Below, in pieces: positions 43,670 through 56,400 of a stretch of DNA of 64,000 nt. The translations under genes were made by a program, and so were the position numbers. The notes below the pieces were generated by a model. That model ran no database searches and was not told where the DNA came from. It saw only the letters and a program-made list of their open reading frames with translations. Numbering within the stretch: the first letter of the stretch is position 1; each line of letters starts with the position of its first letter. Source of the DNA: Dryocosmus kuriphilus (taxonomy: Eukaryota; Arthropoda; Insecta; Hymenoptera; Cynipidae); assembly GCA_038277395.1 (NCBI GenBank), contig CM076192.1:133607358-133671357 (forward strand), in the 5' to 3' direction.

Positions 43670-44206
43670 ATATATTAAAATATGTATATATGTTTAACTT
43701 TAATTTTAATTACAATAACTCAAATGGATTTTATTTCAATTTATCATTTTTAACTATCATTGTAATTAAATTAACATTTTCGTAACTAATTATAACGCAG
43801 AATAATTATGAATTCATATTTGCCTTGCCTGCGAGTTTACCATGCAAAATCAACAGAATTGAATCCATCATCGAGAAAGCATATTTATCTTTCTAATTTA
43901 AACGGTTATAATCTAAGAATTTTTCAATTTCCATTTCTAAATTTATCATTTTTACGATATGTTTAATTTTTCAGTGTTTACTCGAGGTTTATTAAATATT
44001 TTAAATATAACGGCCAATTTCAAATATATATATTTTTCAATATTTATCAATTATTTTTACATATATTATTATGTATAAAATTCCTGCAGTTGGTTTCAGA
44101 AAACAGACAACGGTATATAGAGAATATAATAAAAGATATAGATTTGAACTAGAAACAATGAATATTTTCTATTTTTGTACAATACTTGCTTATTTTACGA
44201 AAAAGA
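43670..44206 (+). repeat. Direct repeat, copy 2, first half
   Basis: Matches 40,786-41,320. It is cut at about 44,206 by element A and resumes at about 45,496. The bases 'aaaaagag' occur on both sides of the insert (about 44,201 and 45,495), a candidate 8-base target duplication. The element's own T-rich end makes this uncertain. Confidence 0.65.
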
Positions 44207-45495
44207 GATATAAAAAAATCTGCCCGCTTCGTGGGCACATTCTCCTCGGGCGCTTCGCGCGAAGTATGAGCGCGCCTAGGGCGCGCGGTCTGGTGGTCGT
44301 CGTGCTTCGCCCTCCGATATATTTAAGCCTCGCGCTTCGTGCTCGGATGTTTTTGATCCTCGCACATCGTGCTCGGTATTCGTTACTTGGGTCTTAAAAT
44401 TTCAAAACACCTACTTTTAATTAGATTACTAAATTTGAATTTTTTATTAAAAATTACAAAAGAAATTATTTTACTTAAGGCTCTATCGACCTTAAGCAAT
44501 ACATTCCCATCACGACACTCGCGCTTCGCGCTCGACAATAAAATTTTTTTTTGAACACATTGTAAATTGGTAAAGTTTTTTTGTGATTTTTCAAATTTTC
44601 ACAATGCAGGATTTCGATTCTTCAAAGTAAACCGCTAAATAAATTTTTTTAGTTCTTTCCAAGGTGAACAGTTTCACTTGTTAATATTTTCTCGTATCTA
44701 GCATAGTTTTTCTGAAAATTGGATTTGTTTGTATTTAATAACATATTTCGCGAATAACTCAAAAAATATGCGTTTTTACAAAAAAATGAAAGAGAGAAAA
44801 TTTATAGATCTTTTTGAGTTGAACAACTTTGTTTATTATCATTTTGTTCGTCTCTTACATAGTTTGGCGGGAAATTTGAATTTTTGATTTTTAATAACGT
44901 TTTCTCGATTAAACCAAAAACCGTGCATTTTATCAAAAAATATTTAATACAAAATTTGTAGATATTTCTGAGCTGAATAACTTTGTTGATCATAATTTTT
45001 TTTCTTACCGTGAATATTTTCGCAAGAAACCCCTGCTTTTTTATTTTTAATAACGTTTTCTCGGTTAAAATAAAAATCGTGAATTTTGTCAAAAAATGGT
45101 TAAAACAAAATTTATAGATCTTTTTGAAATGAAGAATTTTACTTTCTACCGTTTTTTTTATCTCACATAGTTTAGCCAGAAAATGGATTTTTTGATTTTG
45201 TGAAACCCGTTTTTGATGGATAAAACCATAACCACTGATCAAAAACCGCTGGTTAGGGAACTCGTCCTGACTTTTTATGCTTTAAAGAAGTATATGCCAA
45301 AGCGCAATTCAACCCGATTAGTCATTCGAAAGTTATCGTGGGAACAGACGACAACGACGACAACGGACAGACAGACACCGTCGTAAAATATGTTTCATCG
45401 GATTCAGGGGGTCACGAAACGTCGAGATTTCATGAAATCCGCGAAAGTCAGTTTTTACATAAAACTAATACCTTCTCATGGAGATGAGAATGTAA
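44207..45495 (-). repeat. Element A, copy 3 (full-length-looking)
   Basis: Reads 5' to 3' on the minus strand from 'acattctcatctccatgaga' at 45,495. Then come a CGTTGT-type tract (about 45,336-45,375), the ~156-base units and the GC mini-palindromes. It ends with the GCCC hairpin and a T run at about 44,214. The units are open in one frame (44,802-45,242, 146 codons) with a 52-residue period, 'EKTLLKIK' recurring. I take this as a by-product of a unit length divisible by three. Confidence 0.75.
44222..44534. repeat. Array of short GC-rich palindromes (mirror orientation)
   Basis: Dyads at 44,222 gcccgcttcgtgggc; 44,248 gggcgcttcgcgcg; 44,269 agcgcgcctagggcgcgcg; 44,329 cctcgcgcttcgtgctcgg; 44,358 cctcgcacatcgtgctcgg; 44,518 actcgcgcttcgcgctcga. 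They stand at about 30-base steps, except the last. Confidence 0.75.
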
Positions 45496-45782
45496 AAAGA
45501 GGAAATATTTAACAAGAAAAGACTAAAATTTTCTATTTATAATTGAAAGATATAATTCTGAACAAAATACTCTGAAAATACTCGGGAATAAATTTTCAAG
45601 TTTTCACAGGTTTTCATAAGTCGCAAAAGTAAATTTAGAAGGGTCCCTTTCACTTTAAATATGTATCTACATACAAATCTTTATCTGTGTAGACATCTTT
45701 TGTACAAAAAAGCAGGTAGGCTGCTAACGGCAGACAATTGTGTACAATTCCGAAGGTTCATTGTTCAAGGACATATACTTTT
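45496..45782 (+). repeat. Direct repeat, copy 2, second half
   Basis: Sequence between element A copies 3 and 4. Its end ('ggctgctaacggcagac', 'gaaggttc', 'aaggacatata') aligns with about 41,460-41,520 of copy 1. Confidence 0.6.
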
Positions 45783-46660
45783 TACATTCTCATCAGAGAA
45801 GGTATTAGATTTATGTAAAATTTGACATTCGCAGATTTCATGAAATCTCCACGTTTTGAGACCTCGTGAATCCGAAAAAACGGTTTTTACGACGCTGTCT
45901 CTCTGTCTGTTGTTGTTGTCGTCGTCGTCGTTATATCGTCGTCGTTATCGTTGGAGTCTATTCCCACGATAACTTTCGAAGGACTAATCGGATTGGATTG
46001 CGCTTTGGTACACTTCTTTAAGGGGTAAAAAGAAAGGACGAGTTCGTTAATTCGTTTTTGATCAACGATTATGGTTTTATCCATCAAAAACGGTTTTCAC
46101 AAAATCAAAAAATCCATTTTCCGGCTAAACTATGAGAGATAAAAAAAAGTGTGAGAAAGTAAAAATTGTTTATCTCAAAAAAATCTACAAATTTTGTCTT
46201 AACCGGTTTTTGATAAAATGAACGGTTTTTGTTTTAATCAAGGAAACGCTATTAAAATTAAAAACTCTGGTTTTCCGCCAAAATATTTAAGATACAAAGA
46301 AATGGTAAAGAACAAAGTTGTTCTATTAGAAAATCTCTACAAATTTTATTTCAGCCATTTTTTGATAAAATGCACGTTTTTTTTTGTTTTAATCGATAAA
46401 ACGTTATTAAAAATTAAAGATTTCAAATTTCCCGCCAAAATATGGAAGATACGGAAAAATAATAATAAACAAAGTTGTTCGCCTCAAAAAGATCTACAAA
46501 TTTGCTTTGTATCATTTTTTTGAGCAGACGCGTAGTTTTTGAGTTATTCGTGAAATATGTTATGAAATATAAAGAAAACCACTTTTCAGCGAAACTATGC
46601 AAGATATGAGAAAATATTAACAAGCAGAATATTGTTCACCTTGGAAAGAGCTACAAAATT
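45783..46660 (+). repeat. Element A, copy 4 (3' end missing)
   Basis: Starts 'ttttacattctcatcagaga', then a GTTGTC/GTCGTC tract (about 45,910-45,950) and the ~156-base units with a 101-codon open frame (46,218-46,523). It stops near 'ccttggaaagagctacaaaa' without the GC mini-palindromes. Lies head-to-head with copy 3. Confidence 0.75.
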
Positions 46661-47197
46661 TATTTATAAGACTCATCGTTTTACTTTTAAGAATCGAATT
46701 TAGCTCTTAAAAAACTTAAATTACCCAAGATCCTACAAAGATGATTGATTTGAAGGGAAGCAACAAAAACGTACAAATGTTTAAAAACCTCACAAAATTA
46801 CAAAAAATCTATAATCCTTTAGTTTTTCGAGAAAAGTGTCACCATTTAAATTTTACAAAATGATACAAATCAATAGTTAATACCATTTAATAAATTTCTT
46901 AAATAATTATTTTGATACTTTCGTATAGAATGACCTGCAATTTGAGAAATTGTCTATTTATATATTTATTTTCAAATGAAATATTGTTTGAAACAACTGG
47001 TGTATGTAATGCAGAGTTAAAATAATATCCGTGAGATAGAAATATACGTTATAGGAAAACAGTGAGTCGGTGTGGGGGGGGGGGGGGGGGGGGGGGGGGG
47101 GAGGGGGGGGGAGTGGGGGGGGGGGGGGGGTGGGGGGGGGGGGGGGGGGGGGGGGGGGGGTAGGGGTCCTAAATTTCCAATAGAATAGGAGCTGGAA
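46661..47197. other. Intergenic with a G-run block
   Basis: AT-rich to 47,070, then about 90 bases of almost pure G (47,075-47,161). The G block is either a real poly-G tract or a sequencing artefact. Confidence 0.5.
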
Positions 47198-47556
47198 TGC
47201 AAAAAAAAAAAAGGTGTTTTTTTTTTTTATTGAGTACTACGCACACTTTTCTGAAAAAAAACAGAATAATGAATATGTCGAACCTGAAATTTCTTTAGCT
47301 TTAATTGAAAAAACACTCTATTATTTTGCTTTCATATTATACAAATCAATTTTGCTCGTGATTTTGGATTTTTGAATGTTTTTTTAGATCTTGAAACGCT
47401 TTAAAAACCACAAAAATATTTGTTTGCCATGAAAGCAAAACAATAATGGAATGTTGCTTCGATTCAAAATGAAGAAATTTCAAGTTCGAAGTATTGAATG
47501 TTTTCCAAAAAAGTGTGCATTTAACTCAATTCCAAAAAACATGGTTTTTTTTTGCA
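47198..47556. mobile_element. MITE-like foldback element, ~0.36 kb
   Basis: Inverted ends: TGCAAAAAAAA with 'attgagt' and 'gcacacttttctg' on the left pair with 'aaaagtgtgcatttaactcaattcc' and a final 'tttttttgca' on the right. Inner pairing includes 'cgaacctgaaatttctttag' with 'gaagaaatttcaagttcgaa'. Non-coding, with arms of ~140 bases and a small loop. Superfamily not assigned. Confidence 0.7.
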
Positions 47557-50099
47557 CAGTTTCAAAGAATCTTGAATTGGGAAATAGTCTTTAAATTGCA
47601 AAAAATTTTAGTTTTCAAATCTAAAAGCCGAAACGAAGGTACCAACCGATTAGAAAATTGAGAAAAAAATTGTCGCTCTTAATTTTTACAGTCAAAGTCA
47701 TGTATGCCTTATTGCGCAGCAGAACTGAAAAATCCCCATTTTTCATTTTTCTAGGTCCTAAAGCACCTGTGTAAGGCAAGCACCATGACCGGCCCAGTAA
47801 AACGTTTTGGCATTTTAGACGTGATCCAAAGTCGTATTAACTTTGTGCGCTAATTTACCTTTTGTACAACCCTTGATCTTTAAAATCGTCTGAGTCCCTT
47901 GAACTTGAATCATTGAAATAGCACAATATAACAAAAAGTAAAGTTACACATTTTTAAAGTCTTGATCATTTTCATCTCAAGGGTTGTCAGGAATATCAGA
48001 CTCTATAAATCGGGGCGATAAAGCGATTCTACAAAATAAAACTCTACATCTGAAAACTCTACAACTCAAACGCTACACCGTTTGATTCTACACAATCATA
48101 TTCATTGAAAAAATATAATATTTTAAATGTAAACGTAATATGTTTAAATTCTAAATTAATTTTCTTTTAAAAAATTAGGTTTTTTTACAAGTAATTTATA
48201 AGCTAGCTTATGAATTTTTTAAAGATTTTCTAAGCTTTCTTGAAAGAAATATAGAAACTGAAAAAAATTCAAAAATTAAGAAACTTTGGAAGTTTGTACA
48301 ATATTTTCTAAATAAATATTCTAATATTCATAACTAAACTTTGAAATACTGAAAGTTACTGAAAAGTTGTGTCAAGATACCCCTAGGTTACGAAAAACAT
48401 GACAAATATAATGAAAGTGGGATAGACATGGGTAAAAAAACTACCCATGTTTGAAAAAAAAGGAAAGAAAGGGGGGGAAAAAACGAACAAATAAGTGGTG
48501 GTAGGGGGGGGACGCGGGGAGGTGGATCTTTTTCTATGGAAAGGATCCCGGCTGTTTTGAGTTGCGGTGTAAATTGACGCGTTATCATAAGTTATAAAAT
48601 TGAATCCATTTTATGAAATAAATGGTAAAAGTAGTTAATAAGATGTCGGAATCTTATTATAGTCACTTATGGGTTGCATTCTTGTATGTTGTTAAATCTT
48701 GATAATACGCTTTTTCTGTTTTTGTTTAAGGTAGTCGGGGGGGGGGACTGGTTGTAGTATGTTGTTGTTTGATCAAACGTAGCTATTTGTGGAAAGGGAG
48801 TATGGGGGGATGGAGTTGTATTAAACGCTGGATTTGTATTATGTCGATTTTGTACAGTTTATCTTCTGGAGGTGGGGGGCGGGGGGCGTAACCAGGGTAC
48901 TAAAAGACCTTGAAACATTCAAAAAAAGATTAAAGAAAAAAAAACTCTGAGGTTTTCTTGCCAAACATAGACCCGATTGATGAAGTGTGGGTCAGGTAAT
49001 CGGTACATTAGGGTTGAGATGAGTACTATTCAATTTTTAGAGTAGGTGTTACAGTTTATGAGGGGGGTAATTCGCATGCGTTTTGTTGTAATTAGATGGA
49101 TGGTTTTGTGTTGAACGTTGTGGGGGGTGTGGGGTTGTTTTTTACATGGATATTTACTTAATGTCAGGTGGTGTGTGTCAGGGGGTTGGGGTTGCGAGAA
49201 GGGAGTTTTTCTTTTTTTTTTTCTTCGGATTATTTTGGAAAGTGGTGGGTGGTTTATTGTATGACATTAGTTTGGTGGGAGGGTGTTAGTTTGGGGGGGC
49301 TGTGGGGGGGGGGGGCGGTGGGGGGGGGGGGATGTGGGGTTGGGCGGGAAGGGGCGGGGGGTGGGTGGGGGGGGGGGGGGTGGGGGGGTAGGGGTATACG
49401 CATCGAATTTTTGGTCTCGAAAATGCGTTCGGTCACGGCGGGATGCACCCTTTTTTCTTATCGACATATTTTAGGGCACTTTTAATCTTTTGCATGTGTT
49501 TTATTAGCGTTTTTCTCGAAAAATATTGGTTGTTATATGAAAGATATGAATAAGAGTAAAAAATATGTACTTCAATTAGGTCTGTAACTTTCGTATTGGA
49601 ACACTTTTAGAAAGTCTGCGTATGTACTGAGATTAAACGAAAACCCCATGATTTATATGGGGTTAAATATGGGTTTTCACCTGAAAATTTCCTTTCCGGC
49701 AATTTTCAGTATAATTTGTGTGATAAGCGCATCAAAATACGTATGCACGATATGTGTACATAGTAACACATAGTAGTTAGGTATACATAGTTTCAACGAA
49801 ATAGGAGTAACTGATTTTCGGAAGCACGAAACTTTCGCCAAGAGATTGTGCTTTAAATTGACATGGCCCAAAATATATTTAGTATCTGAAAATCACATAC
49901 CATTATCACAGTTGGCGAGCTTTTTTAAAAGTGTACCACATATATATTTTTTTATCGCGGATGCCATTTTGATATTGTGTATATTATTAAAATTCGGTGA
50001 ACAACCACGTAGGGTCCCCCTGGGAGCGACTTACATCCAGGCCCAAATACTCTTTTTTCAGTGGATACCGCAGTATGTTCACATTTGGGTACGTTCTAC
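47557..50099. other. Intergenic; G/T-rich block inside
   Basis: No gene. From about 48,470 to 49,400 there are repeated G runs (densest 49,295-49,390) like those at 660-1,727 and 47,075-47,161. Open frames there are glycine or proline runs and are not genes. Confidence 0.45.
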
Positions 50100-50600
50100 G
50101 ACCATAGATGGGGATACAGGTTAAGATGGAATTACATGACGGGTCAGTGAAAAACCTCGTGTGTCTGAGAACATGGAACGACCCAAGAATGACAACTTTC
50201 TGCATCACTAGCAGCTGCTTCGGCACATTTTTGGCATGCTTTATGAATTTGGGTTACGAACAGTTATCGGTTTCGTCCCTTCGGAGAGCATCCGAACACA
50301 TTGGCGATAATTTTAATATGAATATTCTGGGGAACAGTCACCACATGCGCCCTTATAAACTCTCCTACTTTCTCTCTCCCTTGATGTGACTTTATTATCG
50401 GCTGGAGCCGAGGAATTTGTTTCACGAACATAGTTTGTTTCTCGAAGTCAAGGAGAACGATGTCGGGCTTCGAGTGTGCAATACGGATTATTGTCGAGTA
50501 CACGTAGGTTCTAGTAAGTTCGGCACTTCTCGTTCTCGATAATTGACTATATATCTCTCGGACGCGCTCGGCATGGCAAGATTGGAATAACACCGTAAGG
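50100..50600 (-). pseudogene. LINE C-terminal endonuclease-like fragment
   Basis: The minus strand carries 'HSKPDIVLLDFEKQTMFV' (PD...DxxK-like spacing), then 'GREKVGEF' and 'HVVTVPQNIHI'. After a frame change comes 'KQLLVMQKVVILGSFHVLR'. This order resembles the C-terminal restriction-like nuclease region of non-LTR retrotransposons, which ends in a GSxxVLR block. No RT is readable upstream (50,600-50,912 is open but unrecognised). Heavily decayed. Confidence 0.4.
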
Positions 50601-51240
50601 AGCGATAAAAATATGGATTGGTAAAGCATTTTTAGAAGGCGCATTGTGTTCTATGTACATAAATATTTCCGCGTGTGTAGGAAACCAGACAATGTGTCCC
50701 TGGTGCTCGGGGTGTGCGTGGAAATGATCGGCACCTATCATTGGGAACTTCTTGGCCAAAAAGGCGGCGACGGTTATAGGTGGATATGGACACCTTGCTG
50801 GAATGCGAACATAAAAACTCTCTGAACCTGAATTTAAGTCCCAGATGATTAGAGAATAAGAAAATGTCAGCTCCGTAGACAGGTGGAATATTGAATTTTC
50901 CTTACTAATCAAAATCCAGGATTCAGGCCAAGAGTCTAGCCGACCTACTCTACAGCATTATTAAGGAACGCTGCTATGGTCGGTCACGCGGCAGTAATTT
51001 CCGTGGAATATATAATGCGACACATGCAAATTTTTATAACTCAAAAAGTCTTAATTGTAACTCCAGTGTTCCAATAAGCAATTGAGTATTGCAACAGAAT
51101 GAAACATTTGCTTCGCTCAGACAGCAGGGCTGCTAGATGGCCATGCACGGATTCAAACGAACTTCGTCGCTGTTTTTAAATTCCCGGGTGTATTTCGAAG
51201 GTACTAACCGTCTAGCTGATGACACGCGTGACTTTACTTT
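50601..51240. other. Possible upstream part of the LINE fragment
   Basis: A 121-codon minus-strand frame (50,547-50,912) has no motif I recognise. The rest is non-coding. The block is richer in GC than its surroundings. Confidence 0.3.
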
Positions 51241-53440
51241 GGTTTCTGGGTAATGTGGTATCGAATGTAATGAGATCAAAAACAAGCTTGCAAAGCTAGC
51301 AGCAAGGAAAAACTTTAAGGAACTAAGCCAGGATGTTGTGTTCCAACATAGTTATGCAGTGACGGTTTTAAACAGATTGGCTATCCATGGAACCACCAAA
51401 AAGATTGGAATGCGGCCACCAGATGCAGAAGATTAAAAACCTTCTGGCTGACAACTTAATCCCCAAAAGAGGACGTGGAAATTCGCAAGCTCAATATTAA
51501 CGGGGTTAAGGTCCTATCAAAATTGTTTTCAGGGCATGGAAAACCTCGGATACCTCAGGACATAAGACTAAATCTTGCGAAACGGCCACTGTTTCGCCTG
51601 TGTGGAGCAAAGGGTGGAGAACCAAATCAAATACACTGCCACTGTCCTGAAATTACGGGACAAACGCTGTAAACTCTACGGGTAGATTTTGTATTAGTGA
51701 GGCGGTCATACCATCCCCGGCCCCCCCGAGCCCGGCAGCTGGGTGCTCTCTTAATGCAAAAGGCTATGGGGTCACTCATAGGTCAATCGGGGGAGTAATC
51801 GGATTACTTTACGTCAGAAGTTTTTGCGGCTCAACCAGATATGGCGAACGTAAGGACCTCGCCTCCCTTTCGGGTTCCCACTCCCTGATGTAATTTCTGA
51901 CCCGGATTCTCGAGTTGTCAGGAGCTTCAGGTTGCAATTGATTAGGCAGGACTCCCTCTGATTATGGAGATCACGGTCCGTAATCCGAATTGAGGATGAA
52001 TCACATGAACCATGCCTTTTCTTGGGATGAATTCTCCTCTCCACTTATCCTCAAGCAAGGCTAAGACTTTCGGGGTGGGTGGCTACTATGAAATAATCAA
52101 CGGCCGTCTAACTGGCTGCTCAACTTTGTCCATTATCTCTTCAATGGTAAGGTTTTAGGGCTAACATTATTCCCTGAGTCATGGAGAGAGGCCGCTTGTC
52201 CATTTTATACCTAAAGCCTGAAGGAAAAAAGCTTCCGTCCGATTACCATAACTTCGAATTTCTGTAAACTCTTGTGAGTGTTTCCCAGAAATGTTTAGAT
52301 TTTTTAGCGGAACATATTGTATGGGTTCCGATTTTCAAATTTGGATTTAGAAGGGGAGGTTCTCCATATACGTAGTGGCTTTGGTGGTCTTCGATATCAT
52401 GAAGGGATTTCGGAGGGGCCCTTGCCTGAACCTGAAGGCGGTCTTGCAATACGGTCGACCGAATGTCCTGCTCGAAAATTTTGACGGATTTGAATGTACA
52501 AGGAAGAATATTTAACTTTCTTCCTCCTTGACAGTAAGACGTGCGTTTTTTCTCTTCAGTACGGGATGGAACCTAGAGTTCGTGGCATGGGGCTTGCCCT
52601 CCGTATTTCAGTCTTTCGCTGAGGCGTTTGGTCTTACCTTCCTGGGGCTCTTAGGGGGCTATGTATGCAGATTTCGTTCCCTCATGGTGTCACAGGTTAA
52701 AAGCGTTCATGTTGGTTTTGCTCTCTTGCCTGTGCATATCGACTCGCGCTTTCTCTCTGGCTTGTGCGGGTGGGTTTGTACACTTCTGGGCCCAAGTGAC
52801 AAATGGCACTTTTTCATAAAGGTCAAGGGTCAAGGAGGACACTTCTCGGGAACTTAGGTGGTACTGGTGGTCTTGTTGCCAGCCTACTCTCAAGTCCTTA
52901 GGAATTTTGTCGTACCAGACGTCTGACCTGGGTTTCACTTAGTTCAATCGCTGAAAGGGTGTACATTGGATTATCATATCGGCGTTTATCATGGGATGAA
53001 TATAAAACAATAACATCTTGTGAATTTTATCTAGTCTAATCTGGGAGCGTCCCTGAGTACCTTTCTCAAGGTTAAGAGAGGGCTCTTTTGGGGTGTCTGT
53101 ATGGAGTTGGGCTCGCCGCTGTTTTTACTGAGCTAGTGCATACATCTGGATGATGGATCGTATTCAGTATGACCTCCCTCCGAGTGGGATCCGGTTGTGC
53201 GAGCTTACACCCATAATCTGGTGATCTTGGAAGCTGCAGAGGCATCTTAATCTCTGAGAAGGTCTTTCTGGCAAATAGGTACATCCTCAGGAATTTCAGT
53301 TGCGACGGGAACCGCTGATCAGCAGATTACCAGCTTTGAATGAGCTTATGTGTTCCGTTCTTGATCTTTGAATCGGATTTACACTCAGGCAACTTTCCTC
53401 GGTTCTGACGGCTGAGCCTATACAGGCTTTGTATGCCCTT
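51241..53440 (+). pseudogene. Heavily decayed LINE with RT blocks
   Basis: At about 52,130-52,400 the plus strand shows, in shifting frames, the early RT order of Jockey/I-type LINEs: 'LFPESWREA', 'KSFRPITITSNFCKLL', then 'FKFGFRRGGSPYT'. Later blocks, including the catalytic box, cannot be read with confidence. Sequence before (51,260-51,670) has open pieces without motifs. GC content is higher than the neighbourhood. The remnant ends where the DNA transposon at 53,448 begins. Confidence 0.5.
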
Positions 53441-53447
53441 AAAGTGG

Positions 53448-56400
53448 GTGATTCAAAAAAAACCCTTTTTTTTAAATTTTGTTCCGTATCAACTCGGAAT
53501 ATCAAAAAGCATCACAAAAAAATTGTTTTCCCAAAATTTGGGCAAAATCGAGAATGTTTTAGTGGTTGCTCAAAATGGTCTGTTTATAATCACCGAGTCG
53601 CGCCAACAAATTCATCTCTATATCAAAGACGTGTGTTTTGTGTAATATGATGATGAATGTCTGAAAATTTGCTTGGAAGATTATAATCCACTAACTCATT
53701 CGGATGGCGACAAGTAAAGTCGATAATTTGTTTTCGTTATAAATAAAAAATTAATTAATTAACAAATACTTGCTAGTAAATAAAAAATTTGAACGTAATT
53801 TTTTATAAATCAATACGGTGGAAAACTTTATGTATATGTCTGGAGAACAAATAATTATTTAACGAAAGATTCTCACTGTCACCAGTTATCTTGATAAAGA
53901 TATTTCTGAGAATTTATCGTAATTCTCAAGTATTCTATGTCATGTTAAGAGGTATGATGTATTAACAAAATAACTTGCGTAGTTATTCACTTCATCTTTG
54001 TTTGTGATCTAAATATGTGGTTTACTTTCGGTAAAATTGTTGTATCTAGTGAATTATTTACTTCTTCATTACTTTTGCAGAGTGCACTAGTAGCGCCGTA
54101 TGAGTTTTCGTCAGTCTATAGCGTATTTTCATCGCCATTTAAGATGTTGAAAAGTGACAGCCATTTTATAGTCCGATCTAGTCATTGTTTTCCGAAAATA
54201 AGTTTCGTTCTGTATAAATTTTGTATTTTCATTAAAATTTAGTAGTGTCTGTGCATTGGTGGATAACGTGTTGGGAGAAAGAAACCATTCAAATCGCTGT
54301 TTGATTTTGGTATGATTATAAAACCAATGTTTTTTGTACGCAATAGATATAATATCATACTCGTGTGTGTCTCAAGATAGATTTCTTGGAATTCAAATAA
54401 TAATGTTCAAAACTGCCATTCAGCACATTAAATAAATGTTCGAGCAAAAATTCTATTTATTTCACTTTTTGATGACTGGTTTACAAGTGTACATTAATAT
54501 TACACGCACAAATATATTGAACCTGACAGTCCTGACACCATCGGATATGACTGGTAATAAATTTGTTTCCATCTGAAGAATCTAAGATAGTTTTTGGTGA
54601 AATGGGTCGAGGATTTCCAAAACACTCTGACGTTTAATTTTTAGGCAATGATATGAATGTCTTTTTTTCGTACACCTTTTGACACCGTTTGAATGATATG
54701 AAAGTTACACTTGTGATACTTTTATTGTGAAAAACATGTGAAAATTTCAAAACAAATAAAAACTTAAGAAATAAATGATGTAACAAAAAATTGTTAAAAA
54801 AACATATAAATATATATAAAATAAGTCAATCATTATCGCGGAGAAATCGTCGTGAAGATTTATTGATTAAAGTTATTCAAAGATATTAAAATTTTTGCAG
54901 AAAATGTGGCTGGTCGAAAAGAAAGCGTTTCGTTCCTGATAGTGCAGTACCTTCCCGAAGTCAAGTACCCCGCTTTGTTCGGCTTTTACCAAAACATCAA
55001 GAAAACTGACTATCGTTGAGAGTTCAAGGAACACTGGAATGAATTTATCACTCCCTATTCGCTATTAGGTTATTTTTACCTTTCAAAAAAGTCATGTGAC
55101 AAAAAATTTCCAGATACTCTGGAAAATGGTGTATTTTGAAGAAAAAAAAGAACAAAAAACGGTGGCCGAAAGGAAAACAAACCAAAATGCATTTGAGGGA
55201 AAATTTGAAGACATTATTCCCATTAATGTGAAATGATGCTGTCGTATGACTCAAAAACCAGTACATTAAAGATTTATACTCTGACAGAAGAAAGTCATTC
55301 ACCATCAAGAACGACTTTTCTGGGAAATATCGGCCTATCTGGATCAAATGTGAAAAACGTGAAGTGGCTTATGTGAAAAAATGCAAAGTCAATTGGAAAC
55401 GATCACTCTGACGACTCGCCTTCCAAATCTTCAATATTTCAGTATTATGTCCAGTTGCCCGTCTGACTCCAATTCGTTCCACTTCAATATTTAATAAAAA
55501 AGGGTACAGAAAATCAACCAGTTTTTTTGACACACCGAGATATCCTTTATCTTTAGATAGAGCAAAAAATAAGCGGAACAGAATAAGCTGCTCTTGTCTT
55601 GCCAACGGTAGCTCATGCACTGGGCCATGATGCATCGAAGTTGCCCACAAGTTTTTCATCGATACGAAGACGTGTCACAATTCTATGTTTAACGGAAGCT
55701 GAAGAAAATCAAGGATAGTTTCAGTCCAATCAGCCCATTCTGGCACTCCTATTGGTATTAGCACACTACTACGTCTTGCACCTGGTTTTTACCGCTATTA
55801 TTCTAATTTGAAAATTGTGCAATAACATATATTTTAAAATATATGGTTTTCCGTGGGAAAACACGATTAATTTTTTGATAATATGCTAAAATGGATACGT
55901 AGCAAATTTCACGTTCTAATTAACCAAAAATTTTTATGTTGAAAAAAACCATCTGTTATTTGGAGAGAAAACAATTTTGCATGCAATGGATGAAGAATTA
56001 TCTGAGTGGATGGAGTATAGTATCTTTCTACAAACTTAACGGTTTTAATTTTTTTAGTGGGAGCGAAAAGTGGACAAATATTTCCAATCATAGTGACGGC
56101 TGCATCTGCAGAGAAACTAATTTCTTGGATACAGTCATTAGAAGGGGACAGGGGATTTTTGAGTAAGGCCTTGAATGATCATCTTTATTACGGTGGGAAG
56201 TACAAGAATTAGCTCGTGCATTGTGTTTTGATACAGCAAGTTCCAAAAAACTGGTTCAAAAAAATGGAGCTTGTGTAGGATTGGAAATTTATTGAGGAGA
56301 AAATTTTTGTATCTCGCTTGTGACACCATGTTTTTGAAGCTGTTTTACAAGAAGATTTTCCTTATGTTTGGGGCCTTCTTCTGGATCCAAGAAACCTCCT

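Noticed and set aside
40786..44206. LTR retrotransposon bounded by the 0.5-0.7-kb direct repeats
   Set aside because: No gag, pol, primer-binding site or polypurine tract can be read in the 2.1 kb between them.
44802..45242. 146-codon frame as a real repeat protein
   Set aside because: The 52-residue period equals the DNA unit length. Other element A copies do not keep the frame throughout, and no start or promoter context is conserved.
47017..47202. Proline-rich protein on the minus strand
   Set aside because: It is a translation of a poly-G tract.
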